Shown: positions 14,362-21,728 of the stretch, piece by piece
Position numbering within the stretch: position 1 is the stretch's first letter
Layout of the letters: each line of letters begins with the position of its first letter
Source: Alphaproteobacteria bacterium
Lineage (GTDB): Bacteria > Pseudomonadota > Alphaproteobacteria > Micropepsales > Micropepsaceae
Length of the DNA stretch: 43,490 nt
NCBI GenBank assembly: GCA_019241645.1
Contig: JAFAWQ010000025.1
Coordinates: 1 to 43,490 of the forward strand
Direction of reading: 5' to 3'
Notes under the pieces: generated by a model
The model's input: only the letters and a program-made list of their open reading frames with translations
Told to the model about the DNA's origin: nothing
Databases searched by the model: none
Position numbers and translations under genes: made by a program

Positions 14362-14892
14362 CTACTGCGGAATCTTGACCTTTTTCTTCGCGGCCTCGAA
14401 GCGCCGGTTCATGTCATGGCGCTGCTCATCGGAGAAGTTGTTTTTCACGTCCGACCAGATGGCGCTCTCCTCTTCGCGGATGTGATGGTTGAGTAATTCG
14501 CGCAGCACCTTCGCCGCTGCCTTGAACTCCGGCGAGCCGGCATTGCTTGTTCTGCTTAGAGTCAAAAGCACTTTGTCGGCGAGAGCGTGTTCGAGATATC
14601 CCTCCTCGCCGTCCTGATTGACGTCCTTGTCCTTAAGCTTTCGCAGAGGGTCGTAGACAATTTTCTCTTCGGCGCGCGCGTGGGGAACGAGCGCCGCCTT
14701 GATCTTCCTCAGCGTCGCCTTGCTTTGCGCGGCGCTGGCACTGTCCACCAATTCCTCGAGCAGCGCCTGGACTTCGCGATGCTCCTGCTTCAGCTTGGTG
14801 AGAATATCCATGTCGCCTTCGGCATAGACAGCCGGCGTCAGGGCATTGGTGACCTTGCGTGCAGTCTTTCGGACGGCGCCCGCTACGCTCAT
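14362..14892 (-). CDS. hemerythrin HHE cation-binding domain protein
   Basis: Starting at ATG 14892 (MSVAGAVRKTARKV; GAGG seven bases upstream) the protein has 176 residues. The four-helix HHE pattern shows EHREVQALLEEL, VPHARAEEKIVYDPL, EHALADKVL and LNHHIREEESAIW, giving the His and Glu ligands of a di-iron site. A flexible Ala/Lys N-terminal arm (about 30 residues) precedes it. Likely roles are O2, NO or iron sensing or storage. It is convergent with DUF805 and separates argC from rpsI. Confidence 0.85.
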   Translation of the reverse strand: MSVAGAVRKTARKVTNALTPAVYAEGDMDILTKLKQEHREVQALLEELVDSASAAQSKATLRKIKAALVPHARAEEKIVYDPLRKLKDKDVNQDGEEGYLEHALADKVLLTLSRTSNAGSPEFKAAAKVLRELLNHHIREEESAIWSDVKNNFSDEQRHDMNRRFEAAKKKVKIPQ

Positions 14893-14980
14893 GTGCATTC
14901 CTCGTTCGCGATGGCGAAACAGGAACGCCAGCCCGCTAAGCAGGTTCCCAAAAACTTGCAAATGATAGCGTGAAGGCTGA

Positions 14981-15466
14981 CTAGCGCTTCGAGAACTGGA
15001 AGCTGCGGCGCGCCGTGGGGTGTCCGTACTTCTTGCGCTCCACCACGCGCGGGTCGCGGGTGAGGAAGCCGCCCGGCTTCAAAACCGGCCGCAAGCCAGG
15101 CTCATAGGACACGAGCGCCCGGCTGATTCCGTGACGAACCGCACCGGCCTGCCCCGACAATCCGCCGCCCGTGACCGTAACGACCACATCGAACTGACCG
15201 TCGCGGTTGGCGGCGATGAGCGGCTGGCGCAGGATCATCCGCAGCACGGGGCGCGCGAAATAGATCTTCTCTTCCTTGCCGTTGACCATGATGCGGCCGA
15301 GCCCAGGCTTGATCCACACGCGGGCGATGGCATCCTTCCGACGACCGGTGGCGTAGGCCCGGCCTTGCTTGTCGCGGTTGGCCTTGGGCTGCTCGGCTTC
15401 CGTGGCTTGCGGCTTGGCCTTGATCAGCGTGGATTTCAGATCGCCGAAGCTCTTCACATCAGACAT
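14981..15466 (-). CDS. rpsI: 30S ribosomal protein S9
   Basis: The 161-residue S9 has a lineage-specific N-terminal extension (about 35 residues, rich in Lys/Ala/Glu) before the conserved [20 protein letters not shown]. The C-terminus [10 protein letters not shown] is the P-site tRNA-contacting tail. It starts two bases after the rplM stop, the usual rplM-rpsI pair. Confidence 0.98.
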   Translation of the reverse strand: MSDVKSFGDLKSTLIKAKPQATEAEQPKANRDKQGRAYATGRRKDAIARVWIKPGLGRIMVNGKEEKIYFARPVLRMILRQPLIAANRDGQFDVVVTVTGGGLSGQAGAVRHGISRALVSYEPGLRPVLKPGGFLTRDPRVVERKKYGHPTARRSFQFSKR

Positions 15467-15468
15467 GT

Positions 15469-15951
15469 TCAGGCGGCCTTTGCTTTGCTGCGATAGTTGG
15501 CGTTCTTGGGATTCATCGCGCTGACATCCAGCGTCTGCGGCTGCTGTGCTTCATGCGGATGCGCGGCAGCTGGATAAACTCGCAAGTTGGAGAGCTGCTT
15601 GCGGCCGAGCGGTCCGCGCGGGAGCATGCGCTCGACCGCCTTCTCCACCACCCGCTCCGGATACTTGCCGCTCATGATGGCGCCGGCGGTGCGTTCCTTG
15701 ATTCCGCCGATAAAACCGGTGTGCCAGTAGTAGACCTTGTTCTTCAGCTTGTTGCCGGTGAGCAAGACCTTGGCGGCGTTGACGACGATAACGTTGTCGC
15801 CGCAATCCATATGGGGTGTGTAGCTAGCCTTGTGCTTTCCGCGCAGGCGCATGGCGATAAGCGCAGCCAACCGGCCGACCACCAGCCCTTCGGCATCGAT
15901 CAGCACCCACTTCTTCTCGATCTCGGAAGCTTTCGCCGAGTATGTCTTCAT
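15469..15951 (-). CDS. rplM: 50S ribosomal protein L13
   Basis: From ATG 15951 ([19 protein letters not shown] six bases upstream) the protein has 160 residues. It shows [16 protein letters not shown], the block [18 protein letters not shown] and [19 protein letters not shown] longer start at 15987 is not supported. First gene of the rplM-rpsI operon. Confidence 0.98.
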   Translation of the reverse strand: MKTYSAKASEIEKKWVLIDAEGLVVGRLAALIAMRLRGKHKASYTPHMDCGDNVIVVNAAKVLLTGNKLKNKVYYWHTGFIGGIKERTAGAIMSGKYPERVVEKAVERMLPRGPLGRKQLSNLRVYPAAAHPHEAQQPQTLDVSAMNPKNANYRSKAKAA

Positions 15952-15994
15952 TGGGCTCTCCCGGGCGGGAGGCCGCCCTAACACCAAAGGCGAG

Positions 15995-16023
15995 CGTTTA
16001 GAGCCTTATCTCTCTCTCGTCAA
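15995..16023 (-). promoter_or_regulatory. candidate rplM promoter
   Basis: On the minus strand TTGACG (16023-16018) is followed 17 bases later by TAAACG (16000-15995). This leaves a leader of about 40 bases to the rplM ATG. The -35 match is good and the -10 match is weak. Confidence 0.35.
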
Positions 16024-16059
16024 GCAGAAGGCCAACAAAATAGCCAGATTCAGTAGTGT

Positions 16060-16073
16060 GGTATTATAATACC
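16060..16073. repeat. perfect 14-bp palindrome GGTATTATAATACC
   Basis: A perfect dyad, AT-rich in the centre, about 40 bases upstream of the candidate rplM -35. It contains TATAAT on both strands. It could be an operator or a chance palindrome. Confidence 0.5.
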
Positions 16074-16086
16074 GTAGTCAGTTGAA

Positions 16087-16125
16087 GGCAGGCGCGGCCG
16101 CGATCCCTCGCTCGCAGCGCCTGCC
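16087..16125 (-). terminator. inverted repeat downstream of the PRC-barrel gene
   Basis: GGCAGGCGC (16087-16095) and GCGCCTGCC (16117-16125) are a perfect 9-bp stem with a 21-base loop, just beyond the PRC-barrel stop. No T run follows, so termination is uncertain. Confidence 0.35.
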
Positions 16126-16138
16126 CAGCTTCATAGGG

Positions 16139-16498
16139 TCATGAAACGCGAGAAACGTTGTAATAGCTGTAGGAAGCGTCGCGTATCTGGCCGTCGTCCT
16201 TAGTGAGATCCTCGAGATTGTAGACGGGCGCCTTTTGGATCATGTCGGTGGACAGCGGCACGACGTATCCGCCTTTGTCCGGCTGATAATCGAGCACCGA
16301 CCATGGAACCGGAGCATATTTTTCACCGATACCCAGCACACCACCGAAGCCCAGCGCGGCAAACAGGATCTGATCGGATTTCTTGTCGAGAATAATGTCT
16401 TCGACATGGCCGATCTTGTCTCCGGTGGTGTTATAGACCGCCGTTCCCTTCACCTTCGAAGCCAGGATGGCCTTCGTGTGTCCGCTAAATGTGGGCAT
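16139..16498 (-). CDS. PRC-barrel domain protein
   Basis: The 119-residue protein has a short N-terminal segment and then the PRC-barrel pattern GTAVYNTTGDKIGHVEDIIL, DQILFAALGFGG and YAPVPWSVLDY. No signal peptide is seen. Family members bind other proteins or respond to stress in many alphaproteobacteria; the partner here is unknown. Confidence 0.88.
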   Translation of the reverse strand: MPTFSGHTKAILASKVKGTAVYNTTGDKIGHVEDIILDKKSDQILFAALGFGGVLGIGEKYAPVPWSVLDYQPDKGGYVVPLSTDMIQKAPVYNLEDLTKDDGQIRDASYSYYNVSRVS

Positions 16499-16595
16499 GA
16501 ATTACTCCCTGGATGGATCACCGCTGCTAACGTCTTGTGGAAGTGATCGTTCCGGTTCGGAGGGGCGGAAGGCGGCTGTGACCATCCCGCACAAT

Positions 16596-16612
16596 CTGTA
16601 TATTGCCCCAGA
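16596..16612 (+). promoter_or_regulatory. candidate -10 for a leaderless crotonase mRNA
   Basis: TATATT (16599-16604) ends seven bases before the ATG at 16612, and no Shine-Dalgarno is present. If it is a -10 box, transcription would begin at or beside the A of the start codon. The -35 candidate (CTGTGA, 17 bases upstream) is weak. Confidence 0.3.
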
Positions 16613-17412
16613 TGAACGTGACGGCTCCCGAAACATTCGTTCGCTCCCGCCGGAAGGGCGCGATCCTTTGCATCACGATGGACCGTGCGAGGGCGCGCAA
16701 CGCTTTAAGCGCCGCGCTGATGACAGCACTTCAAAGCGCCTTGGATTCGGCGGCGACCGACGATTCGCGTGTGATCATCCTAGGGGCGGAAGGGTCCGCG
16801 TTCTGCGCCGGCCACGACCTCAAGGAGATGACCGCGTCACGTGCCGCCCCGGATGGGGGCCGCGCGGCTTTCGCACAGATCTTCGCGCAGTGCTCCAGGC
16901 TTATGCAGACGATCGTACGACATCCCAAGCCCGTGATCGCGCAGGTTCAGGGCATCGCCACCGCCGCGGGCTGCCAGCTGGTGGCCAGCTGCGATCTGGC
17001 GATCGCCTCCGAGAGCGCGCAGTTTGCGACGCCGGGGGTGAACATCGGCCTCTTCTGCTCGACGCCGATGGTGGCGCTGTCACGCAACGTCTCGCGAAAG
17101 CATGCCATGGAGATGCTGCTGACGGGGGAGATGGTTTCTGCCGATGATGCCGCGCGGCTGGGATTGATCAACCGCACCGTGGCGCCGGACGTTCTCGTTT
17201 CCGACACAATGGAACTTGCCGAGCTCATTGCCTCCAAGCCGCGGGCCACCATGAAGGTCGGCAAGGAGGCGTTCTATCGGCAGCTCGAAATGCCCCTCAA
17301 CGAAGCCTACGACTATGCCTCGCGGGTGATGACCGAAAACATGCTGCACGCGGACTCCACGGAAGGCATTTGCGCCTTCCTGGAAAAACGCGAACCCCGC
17401 TGGCCTGGGTAG
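16612..17412 (+). CDS. ECHDC3-like crotonase-family protein
   Basis: The 266-residue protein (ATG 16612, MNVTAPETFV) has the crotonase oxyanion-hole motif SAFCAGHDLKEM (about 66-77). It then has GIATAAGCQLVASCDLAIAS and FATPGVNIGLFCSTPMVALS. In enoyl-CoA hydratases the second block carries a catalytic Glu (GCEL) and the third another (PEV). Here they are Gln (GCQL) and Gly (PGV). This is the pattern of ECHDC3-type proteins, so true hydratase activity is doubtful although CoA-thioester binding is likely. Its stop is directly followed by the ATG of the CoA-binding protein gene, and the two probably form an operon. Confidence 0.88.
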   Translation: MNVTAPETFVRSRRKGAILCITMDRARARNALSAALMTALQSALDSAATDDSRVIILGAEGSAFCAGHDLKEMTASRAAPDGGRAAFAQIFAQCSRLMQTIVRHPKPVIAQVQGIATAAGCQLVASCDLAIASESAQFATPGVNIGLFCSTPMVALSRNVSRKHAMEMLLTGEMVSADDAARLGLINRTVAPDVLVSDTMELAELIASKPRATMKVGKEAFYRQLEMPLNEAYDYASRVMTENMLHADSTEGICAFLEKREPRWPG

Positions 17413-17928
17413 ATGCCAACCTATTCGGACGATCTCATCAAATCCGTTCTGCGCTCCACCAAGGTCATCGCCATGGTCGGCGCGAGCGGAAACGAGATGC
17501 GGCCCAGCTATTTCGCCATGATGTATCTGCTAGCGAAAGGTTACGTCATTCATCCGGTCAACCCCGGCCTTGCGGGCAAGGAAATTCTTGGCCAGCGCGT
17601 GTATGCCTCCCTGAAAGATGTCCCCGCCCAAGTTGACATGGTAGACATCTTCCGCGCATCGGATGCCGCGCCGGGTATCGTGAGGGAAGCGCTGGCGGAA
17701 AAGGACCGTCTCGGCATCAAGACGATCTGGATGCAGCTCGGGGTTATCAACGAGGAAGCGGCCGAGATCGCGCGCGCGGCCGGCCTCACCGTCATCATGG
17801 ATCGCTGCCCGAAGATCGAATACGGCCGGTTCTCAGGCGAGATCGGCTGGATGGGTGTCAACCGCAAGGTGATCGACAACCGCAAGCCCTTGCTATTCGG
17901 CAAAGGTGGCTCACTAAAGCGCGCCTGA
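17413..17928 (+). CDS. CoA-binding (YccU-like) protein
   Basis: The 171-residue protein shows the CoA_binding_2 Rossmann pattern: STKVIAMVGASGNEMRPSY, KGYVIHPVNPGLAGKEILG, then VDMVDIFRASDAAP and IWMQLGVINEEAAEIA, and DRCPKIEYGR near the C-terminus. The family resembles the CoA-binding part of succinyl-CoA synthetase. TAG and ATG of the crotonase/CoA-binding pair abut. A shared CoA-ester role is inferred from this. Confidence 0.9.
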   Translation: MPTYSDDLIKSVLRSTKVIAMVGASGNEMRPSYFAMMYLLAKGYVIHPVNPGLAGKEILGQRVYASLKDVPAQVDMVDIFRASDAAPGIVREALAEKDRLGIKTIWMQLGVINEEAAEIARAAGLTVIMDRCPKIEYGRFSGEIGWMGVNRKVIDNRKPLLFGKGGSLKRA

Positions 17929-17962
17929 GCGTTTTGCGTTCGAGACCGGCGAGTGCAAGCAC

Positions 17963-20008
17963 CTACCGACCGGTATGAAAGGATATGGTGCGGTAGGTCG
18001 GGCCATCCCGTTTGAAGACCGGCACGGCGGGATATGCGGTGAGAACCTCGCCCAGTGCGGCCTTGAGCGGATCGAGCCACTCTTCATACCGGCGCCATTG
18101 CGCAAGCGCTTCTGTAAAGATGGGCTGACGCACCTGCTCCGAACTCGGCGTGAGCACACTTCGCTGCGTCTCGTGGAATTTCAGACATCGTTCGTCGAAA
18201 GGAAGGCCGCAATGGGCGAGCAGCGCACGAACCTCACCCTCCGTGTTCGCGACAAGATCTTCGTAGAAGACACGATGAACCCGGCCGGGCAACACACCGT
18301 CGAAATGTGCCATCTGGTCCACGTAAGTACGATAGAAATGACCGATATCGGCGAGGTCCGACGCGAAACTCTGGCCGTGTGGAAAATAATGCCGGAAATT
18401 CGCGAACCCGCAGGCGAGCGGATGCCGGCGGGCGTCAATGATTTTGGCGTTCGGCAGAATCAGATGAATCAGGCCGACCTGCTGAAAATTTCCCGGGCTT
18501 TTGTCCACAAAATGCGGCCGGTCAAGTTTGCGGTGGGGGCCCGCGAGCGTCATGTACTCTTCGCCCAATCGCTGCAGACGGTCAGGGTCGAGTGCCGGAA
18601 CAACTTCCGGATAGCGTAAGGCTTGCCGACTCTTGGGATCATTGAGCCGGGTCAGCACGGAATTCATGATCCGCAATTCCTTCGTGCCCTCGATCAGGGG
18701 GTGGCTCGCCAATATTTGCTCAATCAGCGTCGAGCCGGCCCGCGTCATGCCAACGACGAAAATTGGATCGGAAGCGGGCCTGCCGCACCGATTACGGCGT
18801 TCGAACAGCTCTCGCGTGAAGATGGCCTTCACGCGGCTCAGTGCATCTGTCACCGCGCGGGCATCGTAAGGATGCGATTTGCGGTGAAGGGCGTTGCCCC
18901 GTGCGTAATGCGCAAAGGACTCAGCATATTGCTGTTCATCCTCCAGCGCCTTGCCAAGCGCATGGTGCATTCGCACACGACTATCATCATCCAAATCTTC
19001 TCGTTTGACCTCTTGCCGCATAATTTCGATATCGCTGGAGGCGAACCGGAACGTTCGCAGGCTGGCAAGATTCCACCACGCGCCCCCGAGACCTGGTTGA
19101 AGCGAGATGGCGCGGCGGAGTGCCGCTATGGCCTCCTCGCGCCGCCCCACAGTCCTGAGCGCGTGCCCGAAATCGGCCCAGGCGCTCGCAAGCAATGGCG
19201 CCTTCTTGACCAGTTGTTCGAGACAGACGATCGCGCCGTCGTAGTCGCCCTGCATAAGCTGCGCGGTCGCTTTGAGCCGGAGGTAGTCTGGGTTATTCGG
19301 ATCCGTTTGCAGGAGATATTCGAGCTGCCCCTGCGACCGTTCGTACTTTGCTCTACGGAACAGGCACCAGGCGTACATATGCCGGGCTCTCGAGAAATCC
19401 GGCGCAAGCGCGAGCGCACGCTCAAGCAGCGTCTCGGCCTCCTGCCGCCTATCGAGGCGAAGATTGACGTCCGCGAGTTTCCAGATCGCGAACAAATTCG
19501 TGGGGCGTCTTGAGAGGAACTCGCGCAGAATATTCTTTCCGGCCGCCCATTCCTGGTTTGCGAGAACCAACTCCAGCTCTCTCAATTCTGAAAGCTGCAA
19601 GGCGATATGCTCTGCAGATGCCGCCGGATCGTCTTCTATGGCCGGCACGTTGCCGAAGTGGGCCGCTGGGTAATCGGGCTCAAGCGCAGTCGCGCGAGAA
19701 AGCGCCGCGCCCGCGCCTTGCCTGTCACCCAGCTCTCCGAGAATGGTACTGAGCTCTCGGTGGATATCGGCCAGATCGGGTGTTGACCGAGCAAGCGTCC
19801 GAAGACTGTCACGCGCTCCCGCAAGATCACCCAGACGACGGTAGGCGCCGACGAGCAATCTGAGAGCATGCGGCTCGCCGGGGATTGCTTTAAGGATATC
19901 GAACGCACGATCCCGTACCGCCCCCGGATCGGTTCTCAATAGGTCCGCGAGTTCCGCAAGTCTGGTCGAAAGGACGGCTGTAGGTGCGACTGAGACCTTT
20001 TCGTTCAT
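17963..20008 (-). CDS. TPR-repeat sulfotransferase
   Basis: The 681-residue protein has tetratricopeptide repeats in the N-terminal half (about 1-370), for example LLVGAYRRLGDLAGARDSL and LEYLLQTDPNNPDYLRLKA. A C-terminal sulfotransferase domain follows. The 5'-phosphosulfate loop is PIFVVGMTRAGSTLIEQILA. The 3'-phosphate region is IIDARRHPLACGFANF. The tail has VFYEDLVANTEGEVRALL and ETQRSVLTPSSEQVRQPI. Such proteins use PAPS to sulfate proteins, glycans or small molecules; the acceptor is unknown. No signal peptide is evident. A paralogue with the same tail motif is at 30851-32602. Confidence 0.9.
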   Translation of the reverse strand: MNEKVSVAPTAVLSTRLAELADLLRTDPGAVRDRAFDILKAIPGEPHALRLLVGAYRRLGDLAGARDSLRTLARSTPDLADIHRELSTILGELGDRQGAGAALSRATALEPDYPAAHFGNVPAIEDDPAASAEHIALQLSELRELELVLANQEWAAGKNILREFLSRRPTNLFAIWKLADVNLRLDRRQEAETLLERALALAPDFSRARHMYAWCLFRRAKYERSQGQLEYLLQTDPNNPDYLRLKATAQLMQGDYDGAIVCLEQLVKKAPLLASAWADFGHALRTVGRREEAIAALRRAISLQPGLGGAWWNLASLRTFRFASSDIEIMRQEVKREDLDDDSRVRMHHALGKALEDEQQYAESFAHYARGNALHRKSHPYDARAVTDALSRVKAIFTRELFERRNRCGRPASDPIFVVGMTRAGSTLIEQILASHPLIEGTKELRIMNSVLTRLNDPKSRQALRYPEVVPALDPDRLQRLGEEYMTLAGPHRKLDRPHFVDKSPGNFQQVGLIHLILPNAKIIDARRHPLACGFANFRHYFPHGQSFASDLADIGHFYRTYVDQMAHFDGVLPGRVHRVFYEDLVANTEGEVRALLAHCGLPFDERCLKFHETQRSVLTPSSEQVRQPIFTEALAQWRRYEEWLDPLKAALGEVLTAYPAVPVFKRDGPTYRTISFHTGR

Positions 20009-20148
20009 AATTTCACTGGCGCTTGGCGCGCTTCGAGTTATCGACCAACGAGGCGCAAAGTTGGCAAAAGAGCCCTTGCATACTTCAATTCCGGCGCAAA
20101 GGCCTTATGTCTGCCCGAAGTGTATCCACACCACGGACCAAGAAGACA

Positions 20149-20397
20149 ATGAAGCATGTGCTATCCATCGTTGCTGCCGCCGGCATCCTGATGCTTGTCG
20201 GCAATACTGCTGCCGAGGCCAAGGGCTGCATCAAGGGCGCCGTGGTAGGCGGCGTGGCCGGACATTTCCTCCATCGGCACACATTGCTGGGTGCGGCCGC
20301 CGGCTGCATCATCGGCCATCACATGGCACACAAGAAGGAGCAGGAGCGCAAAGCCGCGGCCGCCAAAGCGAAGCAACAGCAGGCCCATGCGCATTGA
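20149..20397 (+). CDS. small exported glycine-zipper-like protein
   Basis: From ATG 20149 the product has 82 residues. A signal peptide (MKHVLSIVAAAGILMLVG..AEA) is followed by CIKGAVVGGVAGHFLHRHTL and LGAAAGCIIGHHMAHKKEQ, a Gly-rich zipper-like segment with two Cys and many His. A charged Ala/Lys/Gln tail ends it. Glycine-zipper proteins associate with membranes. An upstream in-frame start at 20023 would add a non-signal extension and is rejected. Function is unknown. Confidence 0.75.
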   Translation: MKHVLSIVAAAGILMLVGNTAAEAKGCIKGAVVGGVAGHFLHRHTLLGAAAGCIIGHHMAHKKEQERKAAAAKAKQQQAHAH

Positions 20398-20420
20398 ACA
20401 CTCTGGTTGATCGCGCGGTA

Positions 20421-20450
20421 AGCCGTTAAACGAGGCTCCTTCAGCCGGAG
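20421..20450 (+). promoter_or_regulatory. candidate alternative-hairpin leader of the sulfhydrylase gene
   Basis: GGCT (20434-20437) can pair with AGCC upstream (20421-20424) or downstream (20443-20446). CTCC (20436-20439) can pair with the GGAG Shine-Dalgarno (20447-20450). The arrangement could mask the ribosome site. It does not match SAM-II or the other SAM riboswitches I know, and stems are short. Confidence 0.2.
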
Positions 20451-20456
20451 ACAATC

Positions 20457-21728
20457 ATGGCCGACTACGGTTTCGATACACTCGCGGTGCATGCAGGGGC
20501 CCAGCCCGACCCTGCCACTGGCGCGCGCGCCACGCCGATCTATCAGACCACCTCGTTCGTCTTTGAGGATGCGGACCACGCGGCCGCGCTGTTCAACCTG
20601 CAAGTTTTTGGCAACATCTATTCGCGCATCATGAACCCCACCAACGCGGTGCTGGAAGAGCGCATCGCGGCGCTGGAGGGTGGCCGTTCGGGCCTTGCGG
20701 TCGCCTCGGGGCATGCGGCACAGCTGATCGCGCTGCACACGCTGATGCAGCCGGGTATGGAGATTGTCGCCGCGCGCCAGCTTTACGGCGGCTCTATCAA
20801 CCAGTTCAGCCAGGGTTTTGCTAAGTTCGACTGGCGTGTGAAATGGGCGGACGGACGTGAGCCGGAGAGCTTCCGTGCCGTAATGAGCGACAAAACGCGC
20901 GCGGTGTTCATCGAAAGCATCGCCAATCCCGGTGGCATCGTCACCGACATCCAAGCGATTGCCGCTATCGCCCATTCCGCCGGCGTGCCGCTGATCGTCG
21001 ACAGCACCTTCGCCACCCCCTATCTCACGCGACCCTTCGAGTGGGGCGCGGACATCATCGTCCATTCCGGTACAAAGTTTCTCGGCGGCCACGGCAATTC
21101 GATCTGCGGGCTGATTGTGGACAGCGGCAAGTTCGACTGGGGCAGCGGCAAGTTTCCAACGCTATCAGAGCCCTGCCCGTCTTATCACGGCATGCGGCTC
21201 TGGGAGACCTTCGGCGATCTCTCCTACGCGATTGCCTGCCGCGTGCTCGGCGTGCGCGATTTGGGACCCGCGCTCTCGCCCATGAACGCGTTTCTGGTGC
21301 TGCAAGGCATCGAGACCTTGCCGCTCCGCATGCAGCGACACTGCGACAATGCGCTGGCGGTCGCGCGATGGCTAAGGCAACACCCGAAGGTGGCGTGGGT
21401 GAATTACGCTGGACTGGAAGACGATCCGTGCTTTGCGCTGCATCGCCGCTACTGTCCGAAGGGCGCCGGCGCAGTGTTCACGTTTGGATTGAAGGGCGGC
21501 TACGATTCCGGCGTGAAGCTGGTGAACAGTGTGAAGCTGTTTAGCCACCTCGCCAATGTGGGCGACGTGCGCAGCCTCATCATTCACCCGGCATCCACCA
21601 CCCACAGGCAGCTCGAACCGGAACAGCGGACATTGGCCGGCGCGGGCGACGACGTGGTGCGACTCTCTGTCGGCATCGAGACCGTGGACGACATTATCGC
21701 CGACCTCGATCAGGCCCTGGCGGCGTAG
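20457..21728 (+). CDS. metY: O-acetylhomoserine aminocarboxypropyltransferase (sulfhydrylase)
   Basis: PLP enzyme that makes homocysteine from O-acetylhomoserine and sulfide. The 423-residue protein starts YGFDTLAVHAGAQPDPATGA and has PIYQTTSFVFEDADHAAALF and the SRIMNPT cofactor-binding segment. The Schiff-base lysine is in HSGTKFLGGHG, and the C-terminal part has SLIIHPASTTHRQL. The HAGAQPD start and length favour the OAH sulfhydrylase (MetY) group over cystathionine beta-lyase or MetZ. It overlaps the convergent heme A synthase gene by 19 bases at the 3' end. A GGAG sits six bases before the ATG. Confidence 0.92.
   Translation: MADYGFDTLAVHAGAQPDPATGARATPIYQTTSFVFEDADHAAALFNLQVFGNIYSRIMNPTNAVLEERIAALEGGRSGLAVASGHAAQLIALHTLMQPGMEIVAARQLYGGSINQFSQGFAKFDWRVKWADGREPESFRAVMSDKTRAVFIESIANPGGIVTDIQAIAAIAHSAGVPLIVDSTFATPYLTRPFEWGADIIVHSGTKFLGGHGNSICGLIVDSGKFDWGSGKFPTLSEPCPSYHGMRLWETFGDLSYAIACRVLGVRDLGPALSPMNAFLVLQGIETLPLRMQRHCDNALAVARWLRQHPKVAWVNYAGLEDDPCFALHRRYCPKGAGAVFTFGLKGGYDSGVKLVNSVKLFSHLANVGDVRSLIIHPASTTHRQLEPEQRTLAGAGDDVVRLSVGIETVDDIIADLDQALAA

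Noticed and set aside
20401..20456. SAM-II riboswitch before the sulfhydrylase gene
   Set aside because: The expected P1 stem and the GCTAAA-type pairing segment are absent.
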